From Candidatus Omnitrophota bacterium (GTDB taxonomy: Bacteria > Omnitrophota > Gorgyraeia > 2-02-FULL-51-18 > JAGOUK01): a DNA stretch of 7,310 nucleotides. The notes under the pieces are model-generated. The model ran no database searches, was not told the origin of the DNA, and saw only the letters and a program-made list of their open reading frames with translations. Made by a program: the position numbers and the translations under genes. The DNA lies in assembly GCA_018061225.1 (NCBI GenBank), contig JAGOUK010000062.1, forward strand, positions 1-7,310, written 5' to 3'. Numbering within the stretch: position 1 is the stretch's first letter; the number at the start of each line of letters is the position of its first letter. Of the stretch, positions 1 to 6,838 are shown one piece after another.

Positions 1-3000
1 GAGCTCAACCATTTCGAGGTTGCAGCGCTGCTTAAACGTTTTGTCCGCGTCCCAGATATAAGCCAATCCGCCCGACATGCCGGCCGCGAAGTTCCGTCCG
101 GTGGGTCCGATGACGACCACCACGCCGCCCGTCATGTATTCGCAGCCGTGATCGCCGACGCCTTCGACAACGGTCTCAACGCCCGAATTACGCACGGCAA
201 AGCGTTCTCCGGCAAGCCCGCGGGCGAATAATTCGCCCTGGATACCGCCGTAAAGGACCACATTGCCGACGATCATATTTTTTTCGGGCACATAGGGCGA
301 GTTGCGGTCCGGCATGACAATGATGCGGCCGCCGGAAAGTCCCTTGCCCACATAATCATTGCCGTCGCCTTCCAGCTTGAGTGTCACGCCGCGCGAGAGG
401 AAAGCGCCAAAGCTCTGACCCGCCGATCCGCGGAAGTGGATCTGAATGGTGTTCTCCGGAAGACCCTTCATGCCGTATTTACGGGCGATGTCCGAACTTA
501 AAATCGTTCCAACCGTGCGGTTGATATTCCGGATCGGCAATTCCGCGGTCGCGGGCTTCTGGGATTCGATCGCGTCCTTACAAATCTCGAGCAGCTTCAT
601 ATCGAGCGCCTTTTCGAGACCATGATCCTGACTCCCCGTGTGGCTGATCGAGACACTCGCGGGCACGTCCACCCGGTGAAGGATCTTCGAAAGGTCGAGG
701 TGTTTGGCCTTCCAATGATCCACGTCCTCACGCTGCTCGAGCCAGTCGACGCGGCCGATGAGTTCTTCAAATTTGCGCACACCGAGCTCGGCCATGAGTT
801 CGCGCACCTCCTCAGCGAGGTACATAAAGTAGTTAACAACGTGCTCGGGCTTGCCGGTGAATTTTTTGCGGAGCTCGGGGTCCTGCGTCGCGATACCGAC
901 TGAGCAGGTGTTCAAATGGCATTTGCGGAGCAAAATACAGCCCGACACCACCAACGCCGAGGTCGAAAAGCCGAATTCATCCGCCCCCAGCATGGCGGCG
1001 ATCACGATATCGCGGCCGGTCTTGAGCTGTCCGTCGGTCTGCACGCGGATACGGCCGCGCAAGTCGTTGAGCACCAGAACCTGCTGCGCTTCGGAGATAC
1101 CCAGCTCCATCGGAAGTCCGGCATGCTTGATTGAGGTCTGCGGGGAAGCGCCGGTGCCGCCCTCGAAGCCCGAGATCAGCACGTGATCGGACTTGCCCTT
1201 GGACACGCCGGCGGCGACGGTGCCGACACCGATCTCAGAAACAAGTTTGACGGAAACATCCGCGGCGCGGTTGGAGTTCTTGAGATCATGGATGAGCTGC
1301 GCCAAGTCCTCGATCGAATAAATATCATGATGCGGCGGCGGCGAAATCAGACCCACGCCCGGAGTGGTGAGACGCGTCTCCGCGATCTCCTTAGAAACTT
1401 TATGTCCGGGCAGCTGACCGCCTTCGCCGGGCTTCGCGCCTTGCGCCATCTTGATCTGAAGCTGGTCGGCGTTGACGAGGTACTCGATGGTGACGCCGAA
1501 ACGTCCTTGGGCAACCTGCTTGATGCGGCTGCGGCGGCTGTCGCCGTTGGCGTCCTTCACAAAACGCTTAGGATCTTCGCCGCCTTCGCCCGTGTTAGAG
1601 AATCCGCCAAGACGGTTCATCGCGATCGCGAGCGTCTCGTGCATTTCTTTGGAGATAGAGCCGTAGGACATCGCTCCGGTCGCGAACCGCTTAACGATCT
1701 CCGCCGCGGACTCCACCTCAGCGATGGGCACCGGCAGGCCTTTTTTAAAGCGCAGCATGCCGCGGATGGTCGCGCCGTTCTTGGAAGGGTCATCGAGTGT
1801 CGCGGTGTATTTCTTAAATATTTTGTAGTCTCCGGAGCGGACCGAGTGCTGCAAGAGCGCGATCGATTCGGGATTGTACATGTGATATTCGCCGTCGCGG
1901 CGCCAATGGTAGCTGCCGCCCTCTTCGAGCTCCGTGCTTCCGCCCTGAGTGTGCGGGTAAGCGCGCTCATGACGCAAGAGCGCCTCGCGGGCAACTTCCT
2001 CAATGCCGATGCCGCCAATACGGGAGGCAGTGGCCGTAAAATACCGCTCGATCAGAGCGTCGCCCAGACCCACCGCTTCAAAGATCTGCGCGCCGCAATA
2101 GGACTGAATGGTCGAAATACCCATCTTTGACGTGATCTTAAAGAGGCCTTTGCGCGCGGCCTTGAGAAAATTCTTCTTCGCCTTGTCCGCGTCGAGTTCT
2201 TTGCCGTAATGGCCGAGCTTGATCTCGTTTTCGATGGTCTCAAGGGCCAGGTACGGATTGACCGCGTTCGCGCCATAGCCGATAAGCGTGGCAAAGTGAT
2301 GCATTTCGCGCGCCTCGCCGGTCTCAGAAACGAGGCTCACGCGGGTGCGCGTCCCCTTGCGGATAAAGTGATGATGCAGCCCGGCCATGGCCAAGAGCGA
2401 CGGAATGGCCGCGTGACGCGCGTCAGTTCCGCGGTCGGACAGGATCAGGATGGTCGCGCCGCGCCGGACCGCGTCATCCGCGTCCTTAAAAAGTTTTTCC
2501 ATCGCCGGCTCAAGTCCCTTGACGCCCTGATCGGCGCGAAAGATTGTCTCCAGTGTCGCGGACTTAAGGCCGGGGGCTTCAAACTCGCGGATCTGTTCAA
2601 GCTGTTCGCTGGTCAGGACCGGAAGTTCCAAACGAAGACGGCGCGCGTGTTCGGGCGACTCGTCCAGCAGGTTCTGCTCGGAGCCGAGCATGACGTCCGC
2701 GCCCATGATGATCTCTTCACGGATCGCGTCTACAGGCGGATTCGTCACCTGCGCAAAAAGTTGTTTGAAGTAGCTGGAGAGCGGCTGCGGCAGCTTGGAC
2801 AACACGGCGAGCGGCGTGTCATGTCCCATGGAGCCGGTGGCTTCCTGCCCCTCGGCCATGGGCTTGAGAACGATCTTTAGATCTTCCAGCGTGTACCCAA
2901 AGGACGCCTGCTTGGCCGCGAGATTTTCGGGCGCCGTGTGGCGAAGATGTTTGGGCTTCGGAAGACTTTTGAGCTCGGTGATATTTTTTTCCACCCAAGC

Positions 3001-4329
3001 CTTGTAGGGCTTGCTGGTGGCGGCGGCGCGCTTGATCTCTTCATCTTCAACGATGCGTCCTTCATGCGTGTCGACGAGGAACATCTTGCCGGGCTGCAGA
3101 CGGCCGCGGTACAGCACTCGCTTGGGCTCGATGGGCAGCACGCCGGACTCAGATGCCATGACCACCAGATCATCATCGGTGATCAGCCAGCGTGAAGGAC
3201 GAAGTCCGTTGCGGTCCAGAATGGCGCCGATGTAACGGCCGTCCGTGAACGCCACCGCCGCCGGGCCGTCCCACGGCTCCATGAGGCAGGAGTGGTACTC
3301 ATAAAAAGCTTTTTTGTCCGCGTCCATCGACTCGTGTCCGCTCCACGCCTCGGGCACCATCATCATGACGGCATGCGGCAGCGGCCGGCCGGACAGCACC
3401 AGAAGCTCGAGCGCGTTGTCAAAAATAGACGAGTCAGAACCGGCGACGTCCAGAACGGGGATAACTTTTTTTAGATCTTCACCGAACTTGTCGCTGACAA
3501 ATTGCTTTTCGCGGGCGCGCATCCAGTTGATATTGCCGCGCAGCGTGTTGATTTCGCCGTTGTGGGCGATGACGCGGTACGGATGAGCGAGCGACCAGCT
3601 GGGAAAAGTGTTGGTGCTGTAACGGGAGTGGACCAGCGCGATCGCCGACGTCATATCCTCGTCGGAGAGATCGCTGAAGAAGCGGTCCACCTGAGGGGAG
3701 GTCAGCTGGCCCTTGTAAACGAGGGTGCGCGCCGAAAGCGAGCAGACATAAAAGAAGTCGCGCTGGCCGAGTTCGATGGCGGAGTCAACCTTGAGCTCCA
3801 CGCGGCGGCGGATTACATACAGCTTGCGCTCAAACTCAAGGTCGTCGCGAACATCCTTGCCGCGGCCGATAAACACCTGGCGGAACTCCGGCTCGACCGA
3901 ATGTGCCACATGGCCGATCTGATTGGAATCATGCGGGACTTCGCGCCAGCCCAGGAAGCGCTGACCTTCCTCATGGATGATCTCTTCGATCCAGGACTCG
4001 ATCAAGTTCTTTTCATTTTGACGGGTCGGGAGGAATACCAAGCCCGCGCCGTAATGCCCTTCCTTGGGCAGCTCGATATGAAGCTTGAGACATTCCCGAC
4101 GAAGGAATTTATCGGGCATCTGAATGAGAATGCCCGCGCCGTCACCGGTGAGCGGGTCGCATCCGCAGGCGCCGCGATGCTCGAGGTTTTCGAGGATCTC
4201 CAGACCCTGCCGAACGATGTTGTGCGACTTGACGCCCTTCATGTGGGCGACAAAGCCTACACCGCAGGCGTCATGCTCATTCCGGGGGTCATAAAGACCC
4301 TGTTTGGGGGGTAGTCCGCGCATCGTCAT
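1..4329 (-). CDS. gltB: Glutamate synthase (GOGAT), large/alpha subunit, 3' end cut by window edge
   Basis: The product makes glutamate from 2-oxoglutarate and glutamine in the cytoplasm, normally with a GltD subunit feeding electrons from NAD(P)H. The reading frame stays open for 1443 codons to the window edge, and checks at several points show the same frame throughout. A short propeptide ends before Cys22 (DACGVGFVAH), the expected N-terminal nucleophile of a class II glutaminase domain (about residues 22-430), with HNGEIN around 257. A central domain follows, then the FMN-binding synthase domain (about 870-1220, with ATGAMSYGSIS, GEGGED and KPGEGGQLPGHKV). Cys1131, Cys1137 and Cys1142 form the Cys-x5-Cys-x4-Cys [3Fe-4S] motif (CHLNTC). 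Much of the Gly-rich C-terminal beta-helix is present. Family members run to about 1500 residues, so only a short end is missing. ATG at 4329 is chosen because an in-frame TAA lies at 4338-4336; ATG at 4323 is the alternative. No Shine-Dalgarno sits at normal spacing. Any gltD would lie outside the window. Confidence 0.97.
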   Translation of the reverse strand, partial: MTMRGLPPKQGLYDPRNEHDACGVGFVAHMKGVKSHNIVRQGLEILENLEHRGACGCDPLTGDGAGILIQMPDKFLRRECLKLHIELPKEGHYGAGLVFLPTRQNEKNLIESWIEEIIHEEGQRFLGWREVPHDSNQIGHVAHSVEPEFRQVFIGRGKDVRDDLEFERKLYVIRRRVELKVDSAIELGQRDFFYVCSLSARTLVYKGQLTSPQVDRFFSDLSDEDMTSAIALVHSRYSTNTFPSWSLAHPYRVIAHNGEINTLRGNINWMRAREKQFVSDKFGEDLKKVIPVLDVAGSDSSIFDNALELLVLSGRPLPHAVMMMVPEAWSGHESMDADKKAFYEYHSCLMEPWDGPAAVAFTDGRYIGAILDRNGLRPSRWLITDDDLVVMASESGVLPIEPKRVLYRGRLQPGKMFLVDTHEGRIVEDEEIKRAAATSKPYKAWVEKNITELKSLPKPKHLRHTAPENLAAKQASFGYTLEDLKIVLKPMAEGQEATGSMGHDTPLAVLSKLPQPLSSYFKQLFAQVTNPPVDAIREEIIMGADVMLGSEQNLLDESPEHARRLRLELPVLTSEQLEQIREFEAPGLKSATLETIFRADQGVKGLEPAMEKLFKDADDAVRRGATILILSDRGTDARHAAIPSLLAMAGLHHHFIRKGTRTRVSLVSETGEAREMHHFATLIGYGANAVNPYLALETIENEIKLGHYGKELDADKAKKNFLKAARKGLFKITSKMGISTIQSYCGAQIFEAVGLGDALIERYFTATASRIGGIGIEEVAREALLRHERAYPHTQGGSTELEEGGSYHWRRDGEYHMYNPESIALLQHSVRSGDYKIFKKYTATLDDPSKNGATIRGMLRFKKGLPVPIAEVESAAEIVKRFATGAMSYGSISKEMHETLAIAMNRLGGFSNTGEGGEDPKRFVKDANGDSRRSRIKQVAQGRFGVTIEYLVNADQLQIKMAQGAKPGEGGQLPGHKVSKEIAETRLTTPGVGLISPPPHHDIYSIEDLAQLIHDLKNSNRAADVSVKLVSEIGVGTVAAGVSKGKSDHVLISGFEGGTGASPQTSIKHAGLPMELGISEAQQVLVLNDLRGRIRVQTDGQLKTGRDIVIAAMLGADEFGFSTSALVVSGCILLRKCHLNTCSVGIATQDPELRKKFTGKPEHVVNYFMYLAEEVRELMAELGVRKFEELIGRVDWLEQREDVDHWKAKHLDLSKILHRVDVPASVSISHTGSQDHGLEKALDMKLLEICKDAIESQKPATAELPIRNINRTVGTILSSDIARKYGMKGLPENTIQIHFRGSAGQSFGAFLSRGVTLKLEGDGNDYVGKGLSGGRIIVMPDRNSPYVPEKNMIVGNVVLYGGIQGELFARGLAGERFAVRNSGVETVVEGVGDHGCEYMTGGVVVVIGPTGRNFAAGMSGGLAYIWDADKTFKQRCNLEMVEL

Positions 4330-4370
4330 AAATATTTAAAGGCTGTCGATACTCCTAACAAAGTAGGCAT
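4326..4370 (-). promoter_or_regulatory. Possible 14-codon leader ORF overlapping the gltB start
   Basis: A small ORF starts with ATG at 4370-4368 and reads MPTLLGVSTAFKYL. It ends with TGA at 4328-4326, which overlaps the gltB ATG (4329-4327) as ATGA. The only good Shine-Dalgarno-like run near gltB (TTAGGAGT, about 4351-4358) lies inside this ORF, 21 bases before the gltB ATG. That is too far for normal initiation, so reinitiation after the leader could explain how gltB is translated. Against a real gene: the leader ATG has no clear ribosome-binding site of its own, and its codons (TTA, ACT, GTA, ACA) are richer in A+T than those of the neighbouring genes. A chance ORF is quite possible. Confidence 0.3.
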
Positions 4371-4388
4371 GAAAAACCAATGTAATAT

Positions 4389-4416
4389 GAGCGGGTTATT
4401 TTATACTCCGAGCGGG
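4389..4416 (-). repeat. Pair of 7-base direct repeats flanking the gltB -10 element
   Basis: GAGCGGG on the plus strand (CCCGCTC on the minus strand) occurs at 4389-4395 and again at 4410-4416. The two copies are identical and their starts are 21 bases apart, about two helical turns, on either side of the putative -10 box. This geometry would suit a regulator binding one face of the DNA, or a protein competing with RNA polymerase. Short G+C-rich repeats also arise by chance in such a genome, and no known operator is recognised. Confidence 0.3.
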
Positions 4417-4427
4417 CAGCCGTACAA
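4398..4427 (-). promoter_or_regulatory. Putative sigma70-type promoter of gltB
   Basis: On the minus strand a -10-like TATAAAAT lies at 4405-4398 and a weak -35-like TTGTAC at 4427-4422, with a 16-base spacer. The -10 matches consensus well (TATAAA, five of six); the -35 keeps only the TTG. The A+T-rich stretch stands out from its G+C-rich surroundings. Transcription would start near 4392, giving a leader of roughly 60 bases before gltB. I looked for a sigma54 element (GG and GC 10 bases apart), as found at some nitrogen genes, and saw none. Confidence 0.5.
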
Positions 4428-4460
4428 GCAAAAACTCAGGGTTTAGGCTCTCGGGTCGGG

Positions 4461-4880
4461 CTAATCGCGGGACCAGTCGACGCGGCGGCGGAGGGACTTC
4501 TTCTGGCCGGTGGCAGCCTTCGAATCCAACATTTTGTCTTTGGCGCGGCGGGAACGGCGGCGCTTCTGGCGACGGATCTTGGAGGCGGCCTGCTCCCGGC
4601 GGCTCTGGGCGCCGAGCCGCTCGGCTTCGATCTTGTCGACGAGGATGCGGCGGGCGATGAAGCGGTTGAGCGACCGGGACCGTTCGGCCTGGCATTTGAC
4701 CGACAGGCCGGTCGGTTTATGGACCAGCCATACGCAGGTCTCGACCTTATTGACGTTTTGACCGCCCTTCCCGCCCGACCGGGTGAAACTCTCCTCAAAG
4801 TCCGACTCGCGCAGGCCCAACCGCGCCATCCTCGCTTCAAGCGCATTCACCTTGTCCTGAGAGACCGGGTAAACACTCAT
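4461..4880 (-). CDS. Small GGQ-motif release-factor-like peptidyl-tRNA hydrolase, probable ribosome rescue factor
   Basis: The 139-residue product carries the catalytic domain of class I release factors without their codon-recognition domains. RSGGKGGQNVNK places GGQ at residues 39-41; its Gln acts at the ribosomal peptidyl transferase centre to free the nascent chain from tRNA. The following CVWLVHKPTGLSVKCQAERSR and NRFIARRIL segments are typical of the RF-1 domain and recall mitochondrial mtRF-R (C12orf65). The last 45 or so residues are strongly basic (KIRRQKRRRSRR, then KKSLRRR). In ArfB a comparable tail enters the empty mRNA channel of stalled ribosomes, so a rescue role is inferred. 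ArfB, mtRF-R-like and PrfH-like subfamilies cannot be separated by eye. ATG at 4880 overlaps the methyltransferase stop as ATGA, and the RF-like homology begins shortly after. A longer in-frame ORF reaching 5039 is rejected because its extra residues only overlay the methyltransferase gene. Confidence 0.88.
   Translation of the reverse strand: MSVYPVSQDKVNALEARMARLGLRESDFEESFTRSGGKGGQNVNKVETCVWLVHKPTGLSVKCQAERSRSLNRFIARRILVDKIEAERLGAQSRREQAASKIRRQKRRRSRRAKDKMLDSKAATGQKKSLRRRVDWSRD
4877..4880 (-). promoter_or_regulatory. ATGA stop/start overlap coupling methyltransferase and GGQ gene
   Basis: The TGA that ends the methyltransferase (4879-4877) shares bases with the ATG of the release-factor-like gene (4880-4878). 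No well-spaced Shine-Dalgarno precedes this ATG; a purine run abuts it directly. Terminating ribosomes probably reinitiate here, which would tie the amounts of the two proteins together. Confidence 0.7.
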
Positions 4881-5710
4881 CCCTTCACCGCGTGAGCCTG
4901 GAAAGCGGCGTAAAAAAATATGCCTTCGGGGTTCTTGGCGAGGTGCAGCAGGTGGCGGCGCATGGCGTCCATTTGATCGGCGTCGGTTTGGCCGGCGCGG
5001 CAGAGGGCCTCCCCCGGACCGCAAAACAGGTCGTGCCAAATCCGCATGAAGCGGCGGCGCGTCGAAGGGCTTTTCATCCGGCGGTCCATCAGAGGGCCGG
5101 CGGATTCAAAATAATCTATTTGAGCAAAACCAACGCTGGTCAAAAGAGCCGGGAGCTTGATCCCGATGTCGGGATCTCCGCCTAGTAATCGCTGATGCGC
5201 GTTGAACGCGGCCCAGTATTTTTCGACGGAGGCGTGATGCGGGTACATGTAGACGCCGGAATTAAAAACTTCCGTGCAATAAACCGATCCGCCTTTTTTC
5301 ACCACGCGGCGGGCTTCTTTAAGAGCGGCGGCGGGGTCGCTCAAATGCTCCAACACAAAACAAATGAAGACCGCGTCAAAGCTGCCGTCCTTGAACGGCA
5401 GAGAATCCGCTTTGGCCTGCACCGGCACAAAGCGTTTGGTGCGGGTCTCGACTCTGAGCAGTCTTTCGGCGGCTGTGAGCTGCTCTGCTGAGGCATCCAC
5501 TCCGGTGACTGTCAGCTGCGGCCACCTTTTAATTAGATGCCGGCTTTGAGCGCCGACGCCGCAGCCCAGATCCAAAACACTCCTGGATCCGGACAAGTCA
5601 ATCCGCTTGAAGATCGAAGTCTCCAGCATCCGGGCCTGCTCCAAGAGACGGGCCTGCTCTGTTTTGGAAAAACCGTGAATGTACTTGGGGGGATCAGGCT
5701 TGAGCGGCAC
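4877..5710 (-). CDS. Class I SAM-dependent methyltransferase, substrate unknown
   Basis: The 277-residue protein has a Rossmann-type SAM-binding fold. Motif I is VLDLGCGVG at residues 45-53; the acidic residue at the end of strand beta2 is Asp73 (VTGVDAS); ADSLPF follows at 102-107; FDAVFICFVLEHL at 112-124 is the motif IV region, followed by the usual EARRVVKKGG. An N-terminal YIHGFSKTEQARLLEQ segment before motif I matches a group of methyltransferases with a Y-x-H-G-Y/F-S signature. The C-terminal half probably forms the substrate lid. No NPPY motif is present, so it is unlike PrmC, which modifies the GGQ glutamine, and unlike the NPPY-bearing N6-adenine enzymes. Small molecules are the commonest substrates of this type, but none can be named. 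The start is GTG at 5710, overlapping the RNase D gene by 17 bases, with no strong ribosome-binding site. The first 27 residues hold the conserved segment, which supports this start. Confidence 0.9.
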   Translation of the reverse strand: MPLKPDPPKYIHGFSKTEQARLLEQARMLETSIFKRIDLSGSRSVLDLGCGVGAQSRHLIKRWPQLTVTGVDASAEQLTAAERLLRVETRTKRFVPVQAKADSLPFKDGSFDAVFICFVLEHLSDPAAALKEARRVVKKGGSVYCTEVFNSGVYMYPHHASVEKYWAAFNAHQRLLGGDPDIGIKLPALLTSVGFAQIDYFESAGPLMDRRMKSPSTRRRFMRIWHDLFCGPGEALCRAGQTDADQMDAMRRHLLHLAKNPEGIFFYAAFQAHAVKG

Positions 5711-6836
5711 CGGATGAAGGGTCCGCCGTTTCGACGGCCGTGACCGCCTCGCGCATCAGACTCCACTGCCAGTTCTGAAAAAGTTCCTGAGGCCGGTCCG
5801 CGGCACCGTCATCATTACCGACAACAGCCTCAAGCACCGCGTTCGTGCAGATGAGTGAGGCATCCATCTTAAGCTCTTCAGAAAGGCGCTTGCGTTCGTC
5901 CTTCAGTTTCTGAAGGCGCGCCTCTTGTTCCTTGGTCCAACGGCGGAAGAGACCTTTTTTCTTTGCTCGCGCCAGCGTCCCGGGATCGGTCGCAAATGCC
6001 CGGGCTGCCGCCTCTTCAAGAGAAACGGGCTTGCGTTCGCGTACGCCCATCGGCAGCACTCCGCACTCCCAAAGAGATTGTTCGGGGTGCTGATCGATCC
6101 AGTTGGCGATCGGGATAATCTGCTCAGTGGAAAGAACTTTGAAGCGCGGACGATCACGCCGCTTAGCTTCTTCTTCGCGCCAATGCCAGAGCTCCTTGAC
6201 CAGTGCCAGCGCGCGGCCGTGCACGTCTTTGGAGCCTTTGATGCGCCAGAGCTCGTCGGGATCGCTCTGACGGGTCACGGCGGTCTGCGCCACCATGACT
6301 TGAGTCATTTCCTCGTACCAGGCCAGACGCCCCAGCTCTTTGAGCTGCGCGGTCAGGATATCTTTAATCCTGAGCAAATAACGGGTGTCGTTGACGGCGT
6401 AGTCGAGCATGGATTGCGTGAGAGGCCGTTTGGACCAGTCGGCTTTTTGATTGGCCTTGGAGAGCACCACCGCGAAGTGCTGTTCCACCAGCGCCGCCAG
6501 ACTCGGACGCGGATAGCCCGCAAACTGAGCGGCGAGCATGGTATCGAACACCCGGCCCGGCTGGTATCCCCCAAATTTACGGAGCATACGCACGTCAAAA
6601 TCCGCGCCATGACAGAGCACTTCCCTTTCGCCAAGCACTTGCGTGAGCGGCGTCAGGTCCAGCTCGGTCAGCGGATCGACGATGAAGTTCTCTTCGGGCG
6701 AGCTGATCTGAATGAGGCACAGCTTCTCAAAGTAATGATGAAGACTGTCCGCCTCGGTATCGACCGCGATCGAATCAAACCGCTTCAGATGCAAAACCAG
6801 CGCGGCTAATTCGTCCTGAGCCGCGATGAATTTCAT
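5694..6836 (-). CDS. rnd: Ribonuclease D (DEDDy 3'-5' exoribonuclease with HRDC domains)
   Basis: RNase D trims the 3' ends of tRNA precursors and other structured RNAs in the cytoplasm, using two metal ions. The exonuclease domain covers about residues 1-190. Exo I is DTE with Asp26 and Glu28; Exo II is HGADFDVRML with Asp81; Exo III is YAVNDTRYLL with Tyr146 and Asp150, so all DEDDy residues are present. The family segment KANQKADWSKRPLT lies at 127-140. A first HRDC domain spans about 198-270, and the charged helix plus LKMDASLICTNAVLEAVV near 320-345 resembles the second HRDC domain of this family. At 380 residues it is close to E. coli RNase D. ATG at 6836 is preferred because it overlaps the upstream stop as TAATG and has a weak GGTGG eight bases before it. 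A GTG at 6848 would add four residues (MAVL). The position between an Arg/Gly-rich protein gene and translation-related genes fits an RNA-processing operon. Confidence 0.95.
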   Translation of the reverse strand: MKFIAAQDELAALVLHLKRFDSIAVDTEADSLHHYFEKLCLIQISSPEENFIVDPLTELDLTPLTQVLGEREVLCHGADFDVRMLRKFGGYQPGRVFDTMLAAQFAGYPRPSLAALVEQHFAVVLSKANQKADWSKRPLTQSMLDYAVNDTRYLLRIKDILTAQLKELGRLAWYEEMTQVMVAQTAVTRQSDPDELWRIKGSKDVHGRALALVKELWHWREEEAKRRDRPRFKVLSTEQIIPIANWIDQHPEQSLWECGVLPMGVRERKPVSLEEAAARAFATDPGTLARAKKKGLFRRWTKEQEARLQKLKDERKRLSEELKMDASLICTNAVLEAVVGNDDGAADRPQELFQNWQWSLMREAVTAVETADPSSGAAQA

Positions 6837-6838
6837 TA
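6834..6838 (-). promoter_or_regulatory. TAATG stop/start overlap between RGG-tail gene and rnd
   Basis: The TAA ending the Arg/Gly-rich gene (6838-6836) shares its last base with the ATG of rnd (6836-6834). This junction decides the rnd start in favour of ATG 6836 over GTG 6848 and suggests translational coupling. Confidence 0.65.

Larger units (their letters stand above)
4330..4460. other. Intergenic region between the RNA-handling operon and gltB
   Basis: This 131-base gap is the only substantial non-coding stretch in the window. It contains the putative gltB promoter, the GAGCGGG repeat pair and most of the possible leader ORF. The segment just after the upstream stop (4460-4425) has a short T run but no G+C-rich stem before it, so I cannot support a rho-independent terminator. 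Read-through from the upstream operon into gltB therefore remains possible. An 8-base palindrome, AAATATTT, lies at 4330-4337 immediately before the gltB ATG. Confidence 0.6.

Noticed and set aside
1183..4314. Long plus-strand ORFs opposite gltB (1183-2130, 2209-2880, 3502-4314)
   Set aside because: They lie antisense to a clear, full-length gltB frame. Their translations are rich in Arg, Ala, Asp, Leu and His, as expected from the reverse complement of G+C-rich coding DNA, and show no recognisable domain.
4425..4460. Possible rho-independent terminator after the GGQ gene
   Set aside because: There is a short T run (TTTTT) on the minus strand, but no G+C-rich inverted repeat directly before it.
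4381..4460. Sigma54-type promoter for gltB
   Set aside because: No GG/GC pair with the required spacing is present around the TTGC at 4430; the sigma70-like TATAAA is the better candidate.
4396..4846. Minus-strand ORFs at 4396-4695 and 4436-4846
   Set aside because: They are other-frame shadows of the GGQ gene's Arg-rich 3' half, without domain features.
4461..5039. N-terminal extension of the GGQ gene to an ATG at 5039
   Set aside because: The added 53 residues (MARPVLRSGGG and onward) are Pro/Arg-rich out-of-frame sequence over the methyltransferase gene. The ATGA overlap and the family length favour ATG 4880.
4877..5710. Methyltransferase as PrmC (GGQ glutamine methyltransferase)
   Set aside because: The motif IV region reads ICFVLEHL with no NPPY, which PrmC enzymes require.
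5925..6809. 294-codon plus-strand ORF opposite rnd
   Set aside because: It is fully antisense to RNase D, whose catalytic motifs are all intact. No family is recognisable, and codon bias explains the open frame.
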